Made by a program: the position numbers and the translations under genes. Under the pieces are notes generated by a model that saw only the letters and a list, made by a program, of their open reading frames with translations, did no database searches and was not told the DNA's origin. From NCBI GenBank assembly GCA_035711465.1, contig DASTCC010000288.1, forward strand, positions 1 through 8,797: a stretch of 8,797 bases of DNA, written 5' to 3'. Below are positions 6,042-8,797 of the stretch, in pieces. The stretch is from DASTCC01 sp035711465 (lineage in GTDB: Bacteria; Acidobacteriota; Vicinamibacteria; Vicinamibacterales; SCN-69-37). Positions within the stretch are counted from its first letter, which is position 1, and every line of letters begins with the position of its first letter.

Positions 6042-7397
6042 TCAGCGTGACGCGGTGGCGCCGAACGGATTGTCCGGCAGCACGATGCGAATCGGCTTGC
6101 CGCGATCGAATGCGTCGAGGCGCAGCAGCCAGGCGCCGATGCCGGCGGCGCCCTGCATCCATCCCGTCTGTGCGGTGAGGTTGGCCGGCTGCACGCGATG
6201 CTCGGCGTGGATCCAGCGCATGCCGGCGTCGTCGCGCGTCGCCTTCGAAAGAATCTGATCGGTGGCGCGGCGCGCCAGCGTCAGCGCCTCGGCGTCGCGG
6301 CTGAGGTGATAGTAGGACAGAAAGAAATCGGCGACGCTGGCAGAGCCGCAGCACTGGCCGACGTTGTTCCAGAACCCAGGCGTGGTCTTTTCCGGGACGC
6401 CGCTCAGCTTCAGTCCGTTCGCCGACTTGCGCATCCAGTCGGTCCACGATGGCTCGCCGGTGGCCACGGCCAGCTGCCGCCACAGCCGGGCCGTGCCCGC
6501 TGGCCCGTGGCACCAGCCGAGATAGAACAGATCCAACCCGTCCTGCTCCGGCTCGTGATGAAACACCAGACAGACGTCGCCCTCGGTCCTGGCCACTGAC
6601 AGCAGGTAGTTCGCGCCGTCGCGCGCGGCTTCGAGGAACCGCGCGTCCTTGGTCGCCTGGCCGAGCGTGACCAGGAAGTAGGCGACGCCGGCCGTGCCGT
6701 GCGAGAAATTCGGATAGAGCCGGGTGGGCGAGCCCGGCGTCATCGCCCATTTCGCGCCGCCGCCCGCCACGATCTTCTGCGCGATCAGGCGGCGTCCGGC
6801 CGCGCCGGCGAGCGCGAGCGCGTCGGGCCGCTCGAGCTCGCGCGCGGCGCTCACCAGGTACAGGCCGACGCCGGCGCTGCCCGAGATGATGTCGCTCACC
6901 GGCGACCACTCGACGCCATCGCCGACCGGCTTGGCCAGCTGCTTCAGGCGATCGACGACGCGATTCGCGCCGTCGCGGTACTTTCGATCGCCCGTCGCTT
7001 TCCACGTCTCGGTGAGGGTGAAGCCGATGCCGGCGAGACCGGTATAAAGTCCCGCCTGATTCTCACGATCGATCTGCGCCAGCAGCCAGTCGGCGCCCTT
7101 GCGCGCCGTGTCGAGATCGGCCGCCTGCGCGGTGGTGTGATGGAGCTCGAGGAAGAACAACACGACGCCGGGCGATCCCGAGTAGAGATTGGCGATCGGC
7201 GTCTGATTGGCTGCCGGCGTCGACGGCCACGCCAGACCATCGCCCGTCTGGATCGCGACCGACCTGAGCCAGCGAGCCACCTCTGAAGCCGCGCCGCGCA
7301 GCCGTGTGCCGTCGGCGGGCGCCTGCCCCACCCCGGCGCCGACCATCGTCGTCGCGATCGCGATCCCGATCAGAGCCGTGAGCCAGCGCGTGCGCAT
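6042..7397 (-). CDS. Exported LanC-like protein with CCG zinc motif
   Basis: A 451-aa protein of the lanthionine synthetase C (LanC/LANCL) family. All seven Gly-rich toroid motifs are present: LYSGSPG (71), LYTGLAG (117), ISGSAG (171), NFSHGTAG (230), GWCHGPAG (294), GQCCGSAS (347) and TGWMQGAAG (411). His233 matches the catalytic His, and C296, C349 and C350 match the zinc ligands. The third ligand is Cys in place of the His of NisC-type cyclases, as in the CCG class of LanM enzymes. LanC cyclases add Cys thiols to dehydrated Ser/Thr and act in the cytoplasm, but this protein begins with a clear signal peptide (residues 1 to about 26, MRTRWLTALIGIAIATTMVG onward, probable cut after Gly-Gln-Ala). 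No precursor peptide, dehydratase or exporter is nearby, so the substrate is unknown. The start has a GGAGG site and lies 23 bp after the acetyltransferase gene, suggesting co-transcription. Confidence 0.9.
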   Translation of the reverse strand: MRTRWLTALIGIAIATTMVGAGVGQAPADGTRLRGAASEVARWLRSVAIQTGDGLAWPSTPAANQTPIANLYSGSPGVVLFFLELHHTTAQAADLDTARKGADWLLAQIDRENQAGLYTGLAGIGFTLTETWKATGDRKYRDGANRVVDRLKQLAKPVGDGVEWSPVSDIISGSAGVGLYLVSAARELERPDALALAGAAGRRLIAQKIVAGGGAKWAMTPGSPTRLYPNFSHGTAGVAYFLVTLGQATKDARFLEAARDGANYLLSVARTEGDVCLVFHHEPEQDGLDLFYLGWCHGPAGTARLWRQLAVATGEPSWTDWMRKSANGLKLSGVPEKTTPGFWNNVGQCCGSASVADFFLSYYHLSRDAEALTLARRATDQILSKATRDDAGMRWIHAEHRVQPANLTAQTGWMQGAAGIGAWLLRLDAFDRGKPIRIVLPDNPFGATASR

Positions 7398-7402
7398 CGG
7401 TG

Positions 7403-7407
7403 CCTCC
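7403..7407 (-). promoter_or_regulatory. Shine-Dalgarno site of the LanC-like gene
   Basis: On the minus strand GGAGG lies 5 bases before the ATG at 7397. It supports this start, and therefore the signal peptide, within the 23-bp gap to the upstream acetyltransferase gene. Confidence 0.8.
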
Positions 7408-7420
7408 GCGTGGCGAGATT

Positions 7421-8395
7421 CTAGTCGAGGTTTTCGGGAAACAGCCGCTCAACTATGACGACGTCGCGCCAGCGGCCGTCGAGCCGCCCATGCCTCTCGT
7501 AGACGCCGACCTCGCGGAAGCCGATCGACGCCATCAGACCGCGGCTGGCCGCGTTGTCGACGAACACGCGTGACACCAGCTTCCAGAATCCGGCCGCCGA
7601 TGCGGCGTCCATCAATCCGGCCATCGCCTGCCGTCCGAAGCCGCGGCCGCGCTCGTCGCGCGCGACGTACACCGAGAACTCGGCGATGCCGGAGTAGCAC
7701 TCGCGCGGACGATAGGTGGACGTCGCGGCGAACGCGACGATGCCGCCCGACGCTCGGGCGACGACGACGACCGGATGCGCGCCATCGAACCAGGCGAGGA
7801 CGTCGCGCTCCGAACGCAGGCGTGTCTCGAACGTCCCGAGCCTATCGGTGATGCCCTGGTTGTAGATCTCCGCAATCTGCGCCGCCTCCCTGCCGGTGGC
7901 GGCGCGGACGTGTTCCTGGGCGGGCGGCGTCGCCGTGAGCGGCAGATGCATCGCCCGTGCGCTCGCGGGACAGGCCGAGGCGAACTCGACCGACTGCCTG
8001 ACCGCGGGCGGGACACGCGAACGGACGATCGGCTGGAAGCCCATCCTGGCAAAGAGCGAGGGCGCGGTCTCGGTGAGCAGGAACACGTCGCGTATGTTCC
8101 GTTCGCGCGCGAGACCGAGCGCCGCGTCGACGAGTCGATGGCCGAGTCCGGTGCCGCGCAACGACGACTCGACGGCGATCGATCGCAGGAGGCCGGCGTC
8201 GCCGTAGGGCTCGATCACGGCACTGCCGACGATCATCGGTCCCTGGTGGATCACCAGGGCGAGCTCGGGCAGTTCGGAGAGGCCGGCGACGGGGAGCTTG
8301 CAGGCGCGCAGCAGGGATTGGATGCCGGCGAGATCGTGCGGCCGCGCGCGCTCGATCGCGGGCTGCAAAGCCGAGAATGCGGTCGACGGTGTCAT
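7421..8395 (-). CDS. arsN2: ArsN2-ArsN1 fused GNAT acetyltransferase
   Basis: A 324-aa protein with two GNAT domains. Residues about 14-152 match ArsN2 ('arsenic resistance N-acetyltransferase'): LLRACKLPV (28-36), IEPYGDAGLLRSIAV (61-75), acetyl-CoA loop RGTGLG (80-85), FARMGFQPI (115-123) and the closing ACPASARAM (141-149). Residues about 162-320 match ArsN1, the phosphinothricin-acetyltransferase-like type: EIYNQGI (176-182), TFETR (188-192), YRPRECYSGIAEFSVYV (228-244), acetyl-CoA loop RGRGFG (249-254), GFWKLVSRVF (269-278) and ERHGRLDGRWRDVVIVERL (300-318). ArsN1 enzymes acetylate the amino group of arsinothricin or phosphinothricin; the biochemical role of ArsN2 is less clear. The domains are usually separate proteins. 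I chose the ATG at 8395 because a GAGGAG site precedes it; an upstream ATG at 8464 would add 23 residues that do not fit the family. No arsR, arsB or arsC is visible. Confidence 0.88.
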   Translation of the reverse strand: MTPSTAFSALQPAIERARPHDLAGIQSLLRACKLPVAGLSELPELALVIHQGPMIVGSAVIEPYGDAGLLRSIAVESSLRGTGLGHRLVDAALGLARERNIRDVFLLTETAPSLFARMGFQPIVRSRVPPAVRQSVEFASACPASARAMHLPLTATPPAQEHVRAATGREAAQIAEIYNQGITDRLGTFETRLRSERDVLAWFDGAHPVVVVARASGGIVAFAATSTYRPRECYSGIAEFSVYVARDERGRGFGRQAMAGLMDAASAAGFWKLVSRVFVDNAASRGLMASIGFREVGVYERHGRLDGRWRDVVIVERLFPENLD

Positions 8396-8402
8396 GCCGG
8401 GT

Positions 8403-8408
8403 CTCCTC
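8403..8408 (-). promoter_or_regulatory. Shine-Dalgarno site deciding the arsN2-arsN1 start
   Basis: On the minus strand GAGGAG precedes the ATG at 8395 by about 7 bases. No comparable site precedes the in-frame ATG at 8464, which instead lies next to the T-run of the terminator-like sequence at 8463-8491. Confidence 0.75.
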
Positions 8409-8462
8409 GAGTCCGACGATGGGACCTCGGCCCAGAATACGAGACGCGGAAGACCGGGGTAC

Positions 8463-8491
8463 AAAAAAATGCGGCAGGAGACGAACGCCGC
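8463..8491 (-). terminator. Probable intrinsic terminator of the YtxH-like gene
   Basis: On the minus strand GCGGC (8491-8487) pairs with GCCGC (8475-8471) around an 11-base loop, followed after one A by seven T (8469-8463). A shifted pairing (GGCAG with CTGCC) is also possible. The stem is short, but the T-run is conspicuous in this GC-rich sequence. It lies about 60 bp past the stop codon of the YtxH-like gene and would separate that gene from the acetyltransferase gene. Confidence 0.55.
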
Positions 8492-8551
8492 TGCCCCCTC
8501 CCGAGCAGCAACGCCCGCGCCCCTGCCGACCCGGCTCCTCGTCCGAAGACG

Positions 8552-8797
8552 TCAGGAGGCCGAGATGTTCGAGGTGTTCGTCACAGCCTGCGGCGCGCGC
8601 GAGTCGTAGTACGCGTCCCTTCCGGCGTTGTAGGCCCGGCGGCTCCGCTCTACGACATCGCGCACTCGCCCAGAGGCCTGATCGTAGGCATCCGTCGCAC
8701 GCTGCTTCGCGCGCCGGGCCGACTCAGCCATCTGGTGCCGCAGTTCGGTGCCAGGTCGCGGCGCCAGCAACAGGCCGAGCACGGCGCCAGCAGCGGC
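8552..8797 (-). CDS. YtxH-like protein, 5' end beyond the window
   Basis: The C-terminal 81 residues of a small protein run off the right edge of the window. The visible start reads AAAGAVLGLLLAPRPGTELR, matching the YtxH family signature (Gly/Ala-rich membrane helix, then LLxAPxxGxExR). The rest (ARRAKQRATDAYDQASGRVR and following) is charged and helical, as in other family members, and ends in a short polar tail (NTSNISAS). YtxH proteins are small membrane-anchored proteins linked to general stress in Bacillus; the function here is unknown. A GTG at 8782 is open but lies inside the family motif, so the real start is upstream. A terminator-like hairpin follows the stop codon. Confidence 0.75.
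   Translation of the reverse strand, partial: AAAGAVLGLLLAPRPGTELRHQMAESARRAKQRATDAYDQASGRVRDVVERSRRAYNAGRDAYYDSRAPQAVTNTSNISAS

Larger units (their letters stand above)
8396..8551. other. Intergenic region upstream of the acetyltransferase gene
   Basis: These 156 bp hold the probable terminator of the YtxH-like gene and, past it, the likely promoter region of the leftward acetyltransferase/LanC pair. On the minus strand TATTCT (near 8435) is a possible -10 box but has no good -35 partner, so I do not call a promoter. No operator-like dyad is evident. Confidence 0.5.

Noticed and set aside
6039..6053. Bidirectional terminator between the converging genes (GCGTCA and TGACGC around a GCG loop)
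   Set aside because: The inverted repeat is perfect but short, overlaps the stop codon of the LanC-like gene, and has no T-run on either strand.
5350..7005. Leftward 551-codon open frame
   Set aside because: It runs antisense to the YdjG-like gene and then in another frame of the LanC-like gene. The product is Arg-rich low complexity with no family match, while both overlapped genes have clear domains.
6042..7397. Lanthipeptide biosynthetic cluster
   Set aside because: No precursor-like small gene, dehydratase, protease or exporter is visible on either side, and the protein appears exported.
8396..8464. Longer acetyltransferase starting at the ATG at 8464
   Set aside because: The extra 23 residues do not fit the ArsN2 start, and the good Shine-Dalgarno site belongs to the ATG at 8395.

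Overview
The window is GC-rich (roughly two thirds G+C), chromosomal in character and shows no phage, transposase, tRNA or rRNA signal. The mix of genes suggests a soil-type bacterium, perhaps Acidobacteriota (Vicinamibacteria-like) or a similar high-GC phylum: a secreted HExxH protein, a PepSY membrane protein, SPFH and zinc-ribbon membrane proteins, an exported LanC-like protein and an ArsN acetyltransferase. This placement rests on gene content and composition only and is weak.

Layout. Positions 31-152 hold an array of 11-bp repeats whose orientation flips once in the middle. Rightward genes follow: a small FmdB-type zinc-ribbon protein (174-434), a secreted protein with an HExxH motif (472-1464), a PepSY two-helix membrane protein fused to an exported jelly-roll (3-keto-disaccharide hydrolase/LamG-like) domain (1524-2804), a protein with three Cys-pair zinc modules (2812-3525), an SPFH protein with an excisionase-type helix-turn-helix at its C terminus (3586-4647), a second orientation-flipping array of 10-bp repeats (4651-4908), and a YdjG-like double-zinc-ribbon tail-anchored membrane protein (4909-6003). 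Converging leftward genes are a 5'-truncated YtxH-like protein (8552-8797), an ArsN2-ArsN1 fused acetyltransferase (7421-8395) and an exported LanC-like protein (6042-7397). The last two are 23 bp apart and look like an operon.

How they may work together. The zinc-module protein, the SPFH protein and the YdjG-like protein resemble the Bacillus YdjG/YdjI partners of a PspA-type membrane-stress system, although no PspA is visible here. The leftward pair links organoarsenical-type N-acetylation with an extracytoplasmic LanC fold that has a Cys-Cys-Gly zinc site; no lanthipeptide precursor or dehydratase is visible.

The most unusual DNA in the window is the pair of flip-orientation short-repeat arrays. 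They share no sequence but share a design: a G-rich arm with few units, then a C-rich arm with more units, a period near one helical turn, and a C-rich arm that ends at or just before a start codon with no Shine-Dalgarno sequence.
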